NCBI RefSeq assembly: GCF_900215355.1
Contig: NZ_OBEA01000005.1
Location: 186,001 to 250,000, forward strand
DNA from: Pseudooceanicola antarcticus
Lineage (GTDB): Bacteria; Pseudomonadota; Alphaproteobacteria; Rhodobacterales; Rhodobacteraceae
Direction of reading: 5' to 3'
DNA length: 64,000 nt
A program made the translations under genes and the position numbers. Shown piece after piece: positions 16,618 to 24,721 of the stretch (position 1 is its first letter; each line of letters opens with the position of its first letter). The notes under the pieces are model-generated. The model was not told where the DNA came from and did no database searches. It saw only the letters and a list, made by a program, of their open reading frames with translations.

Positions 16618-17700
16618 TCAGCCTACGGGAAAGACGAAGCAGCGGTCGCGGCGGATCGACAGCCAGAGCGGCTTGCCGGGACGCGGCAGGAAGACATTGG
16701 GCACCGTGGCGCGCAGGATCGAGCCGTCGTGATCCATGCGGAATTCGACCAGGGACTCGTTGCCCATGAAACGGGCACGCTGCACCACCCCGCGCGCCGG
16801 GGTGCCCTGCTGCGGGGTCGGCAGCGGGCCGCGCCCCTCGCGGTCGAAGTCGATGCCGATGTGCTGCGGGCGGATGACGATCTCGACCTCGGCCCCATCG
16901 GGCACGCCCGGTGCCAGGAACTGGCCGAAGGGCGTCTCGGTCAGCGCGCCCTGGACGCGCCCCCGGATCACGTTGATATCGCTGAAGAAAGCCACCGCGA
17001 ACTTGTCGCGTGGGGCATTGTAGATATTGTAGGGCGCACCCTGCTGCAGGATCTCTCCGCCGCGCATCAGGGCGATCTCGTCGGCCATGCGCATGGCCTC
17101 GTCGGGCTCATGGGTGACCAGCAGCACCGCCGTGCCCTCGTCCTTCAGCACATCCAGCGTCTGGTCGCGGATCTCGTCGCGCAGCCGGTTGTCGAGCCCC
17201 GAGAAGGGCTCGTCCATCAGCATCACGCGCGGACGCGGTGCCAGCGCGCGGGCCAGAGCCACGCGCTGCTGCTCACCGCCCGAAAGGTGATGCGGGTAAT
17301 TGTCGATGTGGCGCGACATCTCGACCCGCGCCAGCAGCTCTTCGACCCGCGCGCGCTGCTGCGCCTTCGGACCGTCCAGGCCAAAGGCCACGTTCTCGGC
17401 CACCGACAGATGCGGGAAGAGCGCGAAGTCCTGGAACATCAGCCCGATGCGGCGCGCCTCGGGCGGGGTGAACTGGCGGTCGTCCGCCAGCACCTTGCCA
17501 TCCATCAGGATGCTGCCGCGGTCCTGGGTCTCGACCCCCGCGATCATCCGCAGGGTGGTCGATTTGCCGCAGCCCGAGGGGCCCAGCAGACAGGTCACCT
17601 GCCCCGGCATGACCGAGAGCGACACGTTCCGTACCACCTCTACCCCGGCGAAAGAGCGGCAGAGGTCGCGAATCTCAAGGCGCGGGGTCAGTTCGGGCAA
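16618..17700 (-). CDS. ABC transporter ATPase of the Fe(III)/polyamine (FbpC/PotA) type, orphan
   Basis: A 360-aa importer ATPase: Walker [11 protein letters not shown]-loop [12 protein letters not shown], signature [14 protein letters not shown], Walker [13 protein letters not shown], switch [14 protein letters not shown]. The C-terminal third is the TOBE/regulatory domain of the CysA/PotA/FbpC group ([24 protein letters not shown]). [17 protein letters not shown] and the length favour an FbpC-like ferric uptake ATPase, but polyamine or thiamine transport cannot be excluded. No permease or binding protein lies nearby, so its partners are elsewhere or it serves several permeases. Confidence 0.85.
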   Translation of the reverse strand: MPELTPRLEIRDLCRSFAGVEVVRNVSLSVMPGQVTCLLGPSGCGKSTTLRMIAGVETQDRGSILMDGKVLADDRQFTPPEARRIGLMFQDFALFPHLSVAENVAFGLDGPKAQQRARVEELLARVEMSRHIDNYPHHLSGGEQQRVALARALAPRPRVMLMDEPFSGLDNRLRDEIRDQTLDVLKDEGTAVLLVTHEPDEAMRMADEIALMRGGEILQQGAPYNIYNAPRDKFAVAFFSDINVIRGRVQGALTETPFGQFLAPGVPDGAEVEIVIRPQHIGIDFDREGRGPLPTPQQGTPARGVVQRARFMGNESLVEFRMDHDGSILRATVPNVFLPRPGKPLWLSIRRDRCFVFPVG

Positions 17701-17785
17701 GGGAAGTTCCGTGCATCACAAGCGGTGCGACCGGGATAGCAGCCCCCCGAGGCCCGTGCAATCGCCGGGCCCCGGGGAAGGACCA

Positions 17786-18565
17786 TCAGAAGGTCGAGTT
17801 GAAGGCGCCGCCGTCCAGCAGGATGTTCTGGCCGACCATGAAGGCGGCATGCTGGGAACACATGAAGGCGCAGGTCTGGCCGAAGCCCTCGGCGGTGCCA
17901 TAGGCGCGCGCCGGGATGCCGGCCATGCGCGCGGCGCGGGCCTCTTCCATCGAGATGCCCTGTGCGGCCACGACGGCGCCATCCAGCGAGGCGGCGCGGT
18001 CGGTATCATGGATGCCGGGCAGCAGGTTGTTGATCACCACGCCCATGGGCGCCACCTGCCGCGCGGTGCCGGCGACATAGCCGGTCAGGCCGGCGCGGGC
18101 CGAATTCGACAGGCCGAGCTGGCCGATGGGGCTCTTCACCGACTGCGAGGTGATGTTGACGACACGGCCCCAGCCCTTGTCGATCATCCCCGGCAGCTGC
18201 GCCTTCATCAGCGCGATCGGCGTCAGCATGTTGGCATCCAGCGCCTTGACGAAATCCTCGCGCTCCCAGTCGGTCCACATGCCCGGCGGCGGGCCGCCCG
18301 CATTGGTCACCAGGATGTCGACCTGGCCCGCGGCTTCCAGCACCTGGGCACGGCCCTCTTCGCTGACGATGTCGGCGGCCACGGCCGTGACCTCGACCCC
18401 GTAGCTGGTGCGGATCTCTTCCGCCGTCGCCTCCAGCGCCTCGGCGCCGCGCGCGTTCAGCACCAGGTCGACGCCCGCTTCCGCCAGCGCCATGGCGCAG
18501 CCGCGGCCCAGCCCCTTCGACGAGGCCGTCACCAGCGCGCGCTTGCCCTTGATTCCCAGATCCAT
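17786..18565 (-). CDS. SDR-family oxidoreductase with substituted YxxxK motif
   Basis: A 259-aa Rossmann protein: ALVTASSKGLGRG cofactor site, NAGG, VVNITSQSV with the catalytic Ser position, and the C-terminal GQNILLDGG typical of FabG-like SDRs. Where YxxxK is expected, the sequence reads GLSNSARAGLTGY, so Tyr is replaced by Ser and Lys by Arg. A subgroup of SDRs annotated as 3-oxoacyl-ACP reductase-like shares this. It may be inactive or use other residues. ATG 18565 follows GGGGAGA; the gene is divergent from the Hint protein. Confidence 0.82.
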   Translation of the reverse strand: MDLGIKGKRALVTASSKGLGRGCAMALAEAGVDLVLNARGAEALEATAEEIRTSYGVEVTAVAADIVSEEGRAQVLEAAGQVDILVTNAGGPPPGMWTDWEREDFVKALDANMLTPIALMKAQLPGMIDKGWGRVVNITSQSVKSPIGQLGLSNSARAGLTGYVAGTARQVAPMGVVINNLLPGIHDTDRAASLDGAVVAAQGISMEEARAARMAGIPARAYGTAEGFGQTCAFMCSQHAAFMVGQNILLDGGAFNSTF

Positions 18566-18705
18566 GCTTGTCTCCCCTTCTGTGGCGGCTCCGGCTGTTC
18601 TTGCGCCGGGCACATTCCGCGAAATGATCCGTAACTTGCCCGCAACCCGCCACAATCGACCTCTAGGTCTTTCAGGCGAAACGGAGCAGAGATATCTTCA
18701 CCGCA

Positions 18706-19758
18706 ATGACCCCGCATCCTGTCCAGACACCGGCAACGGCAATTCCGGTCTTTCTATCCTCCGCCCTCGAAGTCGTCCATGGCGTCAACGAAGGCGATGC
18801 CCTCTCCTTCGCCGATGACCTCGTGCCCGACGATATCTACTGGTTCAGCGGCGAGCCGCCCCAGTCGCGGATGATGGTCGAGATGCACGGCACGGGCGAC
18901 ATGCGCGTGGCCGAGGGCTCTCCCACCGGCACGCCGGGCATGGCGCTGCATCTCGACAGCTGCCTGATCTTCATGTCCCCCGATGGCGCGACGACCGAGA
19001 TCCTGGTGCTGGTGGCGGTGGATCAGGCCGGCGACGTGGAAGAGGTCTATGCCCTGCCCCTTGCGCCGCTGCAGATGCGCCACGATTACCGACTGGTCGG
19101 GATCGACCGCAAATCCGCGCCGCGCAAGTTCGCCGAGGTGGGCTGTGTCTCCTTCACCCGTGGCACGATGATCACCATGGCCTCGGGGGCGCAGAAGCCC
19201 ATCGAGGCGCTGGTGCCCGGCGAACGGGTGCTGACCCGCGACAACGGCCCCCAGGAGGTGCGCTGGATCGGCCAGATGACCCACCGCGCGGTCGGAGAAT
19301 TCGCCCCCATCGTGATCCGCGCCGGGGTCCTGTCGAACACCAACGACCTGGTGGTCTCGCCGGAGCACCGGCTCTTCATCTACCAGCGCCAGGATGCGCT
19401 TGGCCTTGGCCGCAAGGAGGTGCTGGTACGCGCCCGCCACCTGGTCAACGGAGAGACGATCTATCGCCAGCACGGCGGTTTCGTCGATTACTTCCAGCTG
19501 CTCTTCGACCGGCACGAGATCATCTACGCCGAAGGCATCGCCGCCGAGACGCTGCTGCTGGACACCCGCACCATGGCCGCCCTGCCGCCCGAGATCGACG
19601 CCGAGCTCGGCCAGGCCCTGGCCCGCGCCCTGCCCCAGCACGGCGCGCAATCCGGTCAGCGCTTCGAGGCGGCACCGAAAGTGCTGGCCCGTCCCGATGC
19701 GCTCGAACTTCTGCGCGATGCCGCCCGCGGTCTGCCCCTGCCCGGTCGCAGGCACTAG
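18706..19758 (+). CDS. Hint-domain protein (Hint_2 type)
   Basis: A 350-aa protein, N-terminal part (1-145) of unknown fold, then a Hedgehog/intein (Hint) domain: SFTRGTMITMASGAQKPIEA, VPGERVLTRDNGPQEVRWIG, VSPEHRLFIY, and YFQLLFDRHEIIYAEGIAAE (the block H motif). Many Rhodobacterales carry such proteins, often tied to exported RTX-like proteins. The residue aligning with the intein nucleophile Cys (CFTxGT) is Ser149; C147 is two residues earlier. The C-terminal tail is Ala-rich with no obvious extein. No clear signal peptide. The ATG lies 24 bases from GGAG, so the start is the least certain part. Confidence 0.8.
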   Translation: MTPHPVQTPATAIPVFLSSALEVVHGVNEGDALSFADDLVPDDIYWFSGEPPQSRMMVEMHGTGDMRVAEGSPTGTPGMALHLDSCLIFMSPDGATTEILVLVAVDQAGDVEEVYALPLAPLQMRHDYRLVGIDRKSAPRKFAEVGCVSFTRGTMITMASGAQKPIEALVPGERVLTRDNGPQEVRWIGQMTHRAVGEFAPIVIRAGVLSNTNDLVVSPEHRLFIYQRQDALGLGRKEVLVRARHLVNGETIYRQHGGFVDYFQLLFDRHEIIYAEGIAAETLLLDTRTMAALPPEIDAELGQALARALPQHGAQSGQRFEAAPKVLARPDALELLRDAARGLPLPGRRH

Positions 19759-19960
19759 CCGGGGTGGGGGCTCTGCCCCCGCCTCCTTCGGAGGCCCCCC
19801 CGGAGTATTTTCAGCCTGGTGATGACACTGAGACAGTGCCAATTGGAGCGGCCTACTTCTGCAAGCAGAGCGTGCACGCTCTCCATGGCGAAAGTAGGCC
19901 TCCCCGATTTCACGACCTGTTGCATCACCAGGCCCCAAATACTCCCGCCGGAGGCGTCCT
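19757..19960 (+). repeat. Composite inverted-repeat element, copy B
   Basis: Order: hairpin GGGGGCTCTGCCCCC (about 19766-19780), CCTCCTTCGGAGG stem, arm CCCCGGAGTATTTTCAG then CCTGGTGATG (19799-19824), small stem CACTG-AGA-CAGTG (19826-19838), then a nested hairpin. In that hairpin GGCCTACTT (19850-19858) pairs with AAGTAGGCC (19892-19900), enclosing the 16-bp palindrome AGAGCGTGCACGCTCT (19867-19882). The closing arm is CATCACCAGG then CCCCAAATACTCCCGCCGG (about 19926-19956). It aligns with the reverse complement of copy A (8789 onward), including the core. Confidence 0.8.
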
Positions 19961-20159
19961 GCATCGTGGACAGGCACGAGGACTCACGGTGAGGCTCCAA
20001 GCGGCAAGATTTCGGCAACCTTCCTTAACTACACCCACCGTACGCCCGGCACCGACGTGATACCGACGTCATGCCGACACGATACAGACGGGGCACCGAC
20101 GCCCCTTTTCGGCAGGTCCTGCCGCGCCGCGCGCTTGCCCTTTTCGTGCCGCCTGCTAT
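19961..20159. other. Leader region of prfC
   Basis: About 200 non-coding bases between the repeat element and prfC. The only clear structure is the 11-base phased repeat at 20052-20106; no convincing promoter or Shine-Dalgarno sequence was found. Confidence 0.5.
20052..20106 (+). repeat. Five imperfect 11-base phased repeats upstream of prfC
   Basis: Consecutive 11-mers: CCGACGTGATA, CCGACGTCATG, CCGACACGATA, CAGACGGGGCA, CCGACGCCCCT. The leading CCGAC recurs in every unit but the fourth (CAGAC). The period equals about one helical turn, so the same bases face one side of the DNA. They end 53 bases before the first prfC ATG. Confidence 0.7.
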
Positions 20160-21776
20160 ATGCGCCACATGCTGGACACGCCCTCGAACCGCCCCGAATT
20201 GCCGCCCGAAATCGCCCGTCGCCGGACCTTCGCGATCATCTCGCATCCGGACGCCGGCAAGACGACGCTGACCGAGAAATTCCTTCTCTATGGTGGCGCC
20301 ATCCAGATGGCGGGCCAGGTGCGCGCCAAGGGCGAGGCGCGGCGCACGCGGTCGGACTTCATGCAGATGGAAAAGGACCGCGGCATCTCGGTCTCGGCCT
20401 CGGCGATGTCCTTCGATTTCAAGAGCTTCCGCTTCAACCTCGTCGATACCCCCGGTCACTCGGATTTCTCCGAAGATACCTATCGCACCCTCACTGCCGT
20501 CGATGCGGCCGTCATGGTGATCGACGGGGCCAAGGGGGTCGAGAGCCAGACGCAGAAGCTCTTCGAGGTCTGCCGGCTGCGCGATCTGCCGATCTTGACC
20601 TTCTGTAACAAGATGGACCGCGAGAGCCGCGACACCTTCGACATCATCGACGAGATCCAGGAGAACCTGGCCATCGACGTCACGCCGGCCTCCTGGCCCA
20701 TCGGCGTCGGCCGCGACTTCCTGGGCTGCTACGACATGCTGCACGACCGGCTCGAGCTGATGGACCGCGCCGACCGCAACAAGGTGGCGGAATCGGTCTC
20801 GATCAATGGGTTGGACGACCCCAAGCTCGACGAGCTGATCCCTGCCAACCTGCTGGAGAAGCTGCGCGAAGAGGTCGAGATGGCGCGCGAGCTGCTGCCC
20901 ACCTTCGACCGCCAGGCGTTGCTGGAAGGCACCATGACGCCGATCTGGTTCGGCTCTGCCATCAACTCCTTCGGCGTGAAGGAACTGATGGATGGCATCG
21001 GCTCCTACGGCCCCGAGCCCCAGCCCCAGCAGGCCGATCCGCGCCAGATCGCCCCCGAGGAAACCAAGGTCGCCGGTTTCGTCTTCAAGGTGCAGGCCAA
21101 CATGGACCCCAAGCACCGCGACCGGGTGGCCTTCGTGCGCATGGCCTCGGGGCATTTCAAGCGTGGCATGAAGCTGACCCATGTGCGCACCAAGAAGCCC
21201 ATGGCGATCTCGAACCCGGTGCTCTTCCTGGCCTCGGACCGCGAGCTGGCCGAGGAGGCCTGGGCGGGCGACATCATCGGCATCCCCAACCACGGTCAGC
21301 TGCGCATCGGCGATACGCTGACCGAGGGCGAGGTGCTGCGCGCCAAGGGTATCCCCTCTTTCGCGCCGGAACTGTTGCAGGGCGTGCGCGCGGGCGACCC
21401 GATGAAGGCCAAGCACCTCGAGAAGGCTCTGATGCAATTCGCCGAGGAAGGCGCGGCGAAGGTCTTCAAGCCCTCCATCGGCTCGGGCTTCATCGTCGGC
21501 GTCGTCGGCGCGCTGCAGTTCGAGGTCCTGGGCAGCCGGATCGAGCTGGAATACGGCCTGCCGGTGCGCTTCGAGGCCAGCCAGTTCACCTCCGCCCGCT
21601 GGGTGCATGGTGACCGGCTGGCGGTCGAGAAGTTCGTCAACGCCAACAAGCAGCATATCAGCTACGACCACGACGGTGATGTGGTCTACCTGACGCGGCT
21701 GCAATGGGACATCGACCGGGTCGAGCGCGACTATCCCGACATCACCCTTTCGGCGACGAAAGAGATGATGGTCTAG
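20160..21776 (+). CDS. prfC: Peptide chain release factor 3
   Basis: Translational GTPase RF3, which recycles RF1/RF2 after termination. The 538-aa length is standard. G1 is SHPDAGKTTLTEKFLLYGG, the switch region contains RTRSDFMQMEKDRGISVSAS (distinct from EF-G), G3 is VDTPGHSDFSEDTYR, G4 is CNKMDRES, and the C-terminal domains follow with SARWVHGD near the end. The RF3-specific 'MQMEKDRGISVSASAM' separates it from EF-G and LepA. Start ATG 20160 or ATG 20169; neither has a clear SD sequence. Confidence 0.96.
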   Translation: MRHMLDTPSNRPELPPEIARRRTFAIISHPDAGKTTLTEKFLLYGGAIQMAGQVRAKGEARRTRSDFMQMEKDRGISVSASAMSFDFKSFRFNLVDTPGHSDFSEDTYRTLTAVDAAVMVIDGAKGVESQTQKLFEVCRLRDLPILTFCNKMDRESRDTFDIIDEIQENLAIDVTPASWPIGVGRDFLGCYDMLHDRLELMDRADRNKVAESVSINGLDDPKLDELIPANLLEKLREEVEMARELLPTFDRQALLEGTMTPIWFGSAINSFGVKELMDGIGSYGPEPQPQQADPRQIAPEETKVAGFVFKVQANMDPKHRDRVAFVRMASGHFKRGMKLTHVRTKKPMAISNPVLFLASDRELAEEAWAGDIIGIPNHGQLRIGDTLTEGEVLRAKGIPSFAPELLQGVRAGDPMKAKHLEKALMQFAEEGAAKVFKPSIGSGFIVGVVGALQFEVLGSRIELEYGLPVRFEASQFTSARWVHGDRLAVEKFVNANKQHISYDHDGDVVYLTRLQWDIDRVERDYPDITLSATKEMMV

Positions 21777-21815
21777 GAACTTGCGGGCTCGTGGCGCAAT
21801 GGGCATTGTTGCGCC

Positions 21816-23567
21816 ATGAGCGGCTCTTCGACATATGGCGGGTATCGGCGTGTCACCTTCCAGATGGAGCGGCGACAGAGCCCGATGAGCTTTGCCGAGG
21901 GCGAGGCGCTGCCCCCTCTCGACATCGACCTTGCCCCCCTGAAGACCGCGCGGACCGAGGCGCAGCCGGGACCGCATGACCCGGCGCTATCGGACCATGC
22001 CAACAAGATCCGCGAGCTCAGCCAGGAGCTGGCCGGCCAGCCGCAGCTGCTGGCGCTGCACGGGCTGCTCATCGCCCACCTGAGGCGCCGCGCGCAGCCC
22101 GCGCATTGCGCTGCGCTCTTCCTGCGGCTGTGGCGCGAAGAGGCGGATTTCCTGCTCGAGAACCTGGACGCCCGCTGGCTTGTCTCGGCGGTGACCACCT
22201 TCGCCGACCATGGCGCGACCGAGGTGCAGCGCCGGCTTGGCCACGGGCTGACCGTGCTCTTTTCCACCATGAAGCTCTACGAGACCGAGCGGCTGCATTC
22301 CGGCACCGAGCCCTGGCAGCCCTTCCCCGAGCTCAACCGCCGCCCGCGCAAGCTGGCGCTCGAGATGGATCGCTACTCGATCCATGGCGGGGGCCTGGAT
22401 GCCAACATGCTGGGCCGCCTCTGGGAGGAGGCGCGGCAGGACGCCCTGATCTGGCCGCTGGCGCAGCATCTTCTGGTGCGGCTCGACCGCGATGACCGCA
22501 ATGTCTTCCGAAGGCTGCAGCAGATGCGCCGGGCCAACGGGCGCGACCCGGTCCGCGAGGCGCGCAGCTACATCCGCATGAACGATCCCGAGCCCGACGA
22601 GATGGTCGTCTCGACCTCCCGCGTGAAGAAGCAGACCGACCCCGAGCAGCTTCGCTGGGGGCTGGTGACCACCGCCCGCGCGCCGCTGGCGCAGATCGCC
22701 CGCTTTGCCGCCTATCACCTGGATCTGGGTGCGGCGCAGATGGATCTCTACCTGGACACGCCCGACGAGGACGCAGCGCGCTATCTTGCCCGTGATCCGC
22801 GCCTGCGCGTGGTGCAATGCGACGCCGCCTATTGGCAGGGCATGGCAGAGCCCCGCCCCGAGGATCACCGTGCCCGCCAGCAGCGCAATGCCCAGGCCAG
22901 CTACCTGGCCTCGGATCTGCATTTCCTGGGCCATATCGACGTCGACGAATACCTCATGCCGCCCCTGCCCGTGGCCGAGCTGCTGGCCCATCTGCCGCCG
23001 CGCTGCGCCGCGCTGCAATTCCATGCGGCAGAGCTGCTGGCCGGCAGCGAGAGCGCCTTCAAGCTGACCCCGCAGGACGTGGGCCACGACCGCCGGGCCC
23101 TGGCCGCCGCCTATCCGCAGTTCGGAGAGCACCTGAAGGGCGGTTTCATCAGCCATACCATCGGCAAATGCCTGGCCCGCACCGGCCTGCCCGGCGTCCA
23201 GGTGGGCATTCACCGGCTGCGCCGCGACGGCCAGGTGGTGCGGAACACCGCTGTCGTGATGGGCGGATACCTGGGCCATGCCCACGCGCGCTCCTTCGAG
23301 GACTTCCTGCAGCGGCTGGACTTCCGCATGACCCGGGGCTCCTACCGCAAGCGAGAGGATGACTTCGGGCTGCACGATGTCTTCCGGATCATCCGCGCCG
23401 AGGAAGGCGAAGCGGGCCTGCGCCGCTTCTTTGACGCATGCTGCGCCGACAGCCCCGGCCTGCGCGCCCGGCTGGAGCGATACGGCATGCTCTTCACCCA
23501 TCCGCTTGAGCTGGACGCCAAGTGCCGCCGCATCTTCGGCCAGCTACCCGAAGAGCTGCCCGCATGA
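21816..23567 (+). CDS. Glycosyltransferase family 2-like protein (PF13704 type) with long N-terminal domain
   Basis: A 583-aa protein. Residues about 280-560 match the Glyco_tranf_2_4-type domain: LVTTARAPLAQIARFAAYHLDLGAAQMDLYLD, then LGHIDVDEYLMPP with the DxD metal site (both read in part), and HAHARSFEDFLQRLDFR. The N-terminal 270 residues (SHGLLIAHLRRR, LNRRPRKLALEMDRYSIHGGG) are a helical region I do not recognise. No signal peptide or membrane helix, so it probably acts on surface-sugar precursors from the cytoplasm. The next gene overlaps by ATGA and duplicates the C-terminal domain. Confidence 0.75.
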   Translation: MSGSSTYGGYRRVTFQMERRQSPMSFAEGEALPPLDIDLAPLKTARTEAQPGPHDPALSDHANKIRELSQELAGQPQLLALHGLLIAHLRRRAQPAHCAALFLRLWREEADFLLENLDARWLVSAVTTFADHGATEVQRRLGHGLTVLFSTMKLYETERLHSGTEPWQPFPELNRRPRKLALEMDRYSIHGGGLDANMLGRLWEEARQDALIWPLAQHLLVRLDRDDRNVFRRLQQMRRANGRDPVREARSYIRMNDPEPDEMVVSTSRVKKQTDPEQLRWGLVTTARAPLAQIARFAAYHLDLGAAQMDLYLDTPDEDAARYLARDPRLRVVQCDAAYWQGMAEPRPEDHRARQQRNAQASYLASDLHFLGHIDVDEYLMPPLPVAELLAHLPPRCAALQFHAAELLAGSESAFKLTPQDVGHDRRALAAAYPQFGEHLKGGFISHTIGKCLARTGLPGVQVGIHRLRRDGQVVRNTAVVMGGYLGHAHARSFEDFLQRLDFRMTRGSYRKREDDFGLHDVFRIIRAEEGEAGLRRFFDACCADSPGLRARLERYGMLFTHPLELDAKCRRIFGQLPEELPA

Positions 23568-24541
23568 CCGCCGCAGCGAATGCCTCCTGGGCCCTGGTCA
23601 GCACCATCAAGGCGCCGCTCGAAGAGGTACTGAACTTCGCCGCCTGGCACCTGGAGCTCGGCGCCAAGCGGCTGCATATCTACCTCGACGACCCCGAGGA
23701 CCCGGCCTATCCGATCCTCAAGGCCCACCCCCGTATCCGCGCCCTGCGCTGCGATGACAGCTACTGGCGCCGGGTCACTCCCAAGGGCCGGCCAGAGCGC
23801 CACCAGCTGCGCCAGGTCGCCAATGCAAGCCATTGCTACAACAGGAAGAACAGCCACGACTGGCTGGGCCATATCGACGTGGACGAGTTCCTGGTGCCCG
23901 AGGCTCCGGTGGCCGAGCTGCTCGCCGCCCTGCCCGACACGTGCCACAGCGCCCGGCTGCGACCGATGGAGCTGCTGGCCCCCGAGGCGCCCGGCCCCCT
24001 GCTCCGCTTCCGGGCCTTTTCCTTGCCATTGGCCCGGCGCCATGCCCAGACGGAACGGCTCTATCCCGAGTTCGGGCCCTGGCTGAACGGCGGGATGCTG
24101 TCCCACGTCGCGGGCAAGCTCTTTCTGCGCGCCGGGCTGCCGCAGGTGCGCTTCCGCATCCACAAGGCGCTGAGTGAGGGCACCGAGCTGCCCGAGGCGC
24201 AGGAGATGCCGCAGATCCCCCTGGCACATCTCCACGCCCGCTCTTGGGAGAGCTGGCATGCCCACTACCGCTTCCGCCTGGCACGTGGCGCCTACCGGGC
24301 CGAGCTGAAGCCCATGCGACCCGCCTTCGAGAGCTCGGTGACCCTGCACCAGCTGCTCTCGACGCTGGAAGAGGCCGAGGGCGAGGCCGGGCTCAGGCGC
24401 TTCTTCACCGAGGTCTGCACCGACCGTCCCGCCCTGCGCCAGGCACTGGCAGAGGAGTCGCTGCTGCACGAGGTGCGCATGGACTTCGCGCGACTTCGGG
24501 CGTCGCATTTCCCCCGTGCTGGTCAAGATGTCACAAGCTGA
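23564..24541 (+). CDS. Glycosyltransferase family 2-like protein (PF13704 type)
   Basis: A 325-aa protein consisting only of the domain seen in the C-terminal half of its upstream neighbour: LVSTIKAPLEEVLNFAAWHL, LHIYLDDPEDPAYPIL, WLGHIDVDEFLVPEAPVAELL with its DxD motif, and LAHLHARSWESWHAHYRFRL. Most likely a tandem duplicate that never had, or has lost, the N-terminal region. ATG 23564 overlaps the preceding TGA by four bases, so the pair is translationally coupled and may form a complex or act in series. Acceptor sugar unknown. Confidence 0.75.
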   Translation: MTAAANASWALVSTIKAPLEEVLNFAAWHLELGAKRLHIYLDDPEDPAYPILKAHPRIRALRCDDSYWRRVTPKGRPERHQLRQVANASHCYNRKNSHDWLGHIDVDEFLVPEAPVAELLAALPDTCHSARLRPMELLAPEAPGPLLRFRAFSLPLARRHAQTERLYPEFGPWLNGGMLSHVAGKLFLRAGLPQVRFRIHKALSEGTELPEAQEMPQIPLAHLHARSWESWHAHYRFRLARGAYRAELKPMRPAFESSVTLHQLLSTLEEAEGEAGLRRFFTEVCTDRPALRQALAEESLLHEVRMDFARLRASHFPRAGQDVTS

Positions 24542-24596
24542 CCTTAGGGAAACCCTTTGTTTCCACCCCTGATCGGGCGACAAGGGCCCACGCTGA

Positions 24597-24625
24597 TTGA
24601 CCTTTTGCGCTATCTGGGATATTCC
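24597..24625 (+). promoter_or_regulatory. Possible promoter of the DEAD-box helicase gene
   Basis: TTGACC (24597-24602), 17-base spacer, TATTCC (24620-24625). The predicted transcript would start near 24632 and have a leader of about 90 bases. Confidence 0.4.
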
Positions 24626-24636
24626 CGCGACGAGTT

Positions 24637-24720
24637 CGCGCCCCCTCTGGGCGCGACGGGCCAATCCGGTCCGGGACGTTAGACGCGACGGGCCGAAGAG
24701 TGTCCGTCAAAACGGATACA
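24637..24720 (+). promoter_or_regulatory. Structured 5' leader of the DEAD-box helicase gene
   Basis: A perfect 7-bp hairpin, CGCGCCC (24637-24643) with GGGCGCG (24649-24655), sits at the predicted 5' end. A second hairpin, TGTCCGT (24701-24707) with ACGGATACA (24712-24720, two-base bulge), ends one base before the ATG at 24722. It covers the only SD-like GGA. Such structure could control initiation, for example with temperature. Confidence 0.35.
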
Positions 24721-24721
24721 T

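Noticed and set aside
16618-17700. Naming the orphan ABC ATPase fbpC outright
   Set aside because: FbpC, PotA, CysA and ThiQ-like ATPases overlap in motif content, and there is no permease or binding-protein gene nearby to decide.
19757-19960. Insertion sequence remnant
   Set aside because: There is no transposase fragment in any frame and no target-site duplication that I can see. The structure is better described as a short non-coding repeat family.
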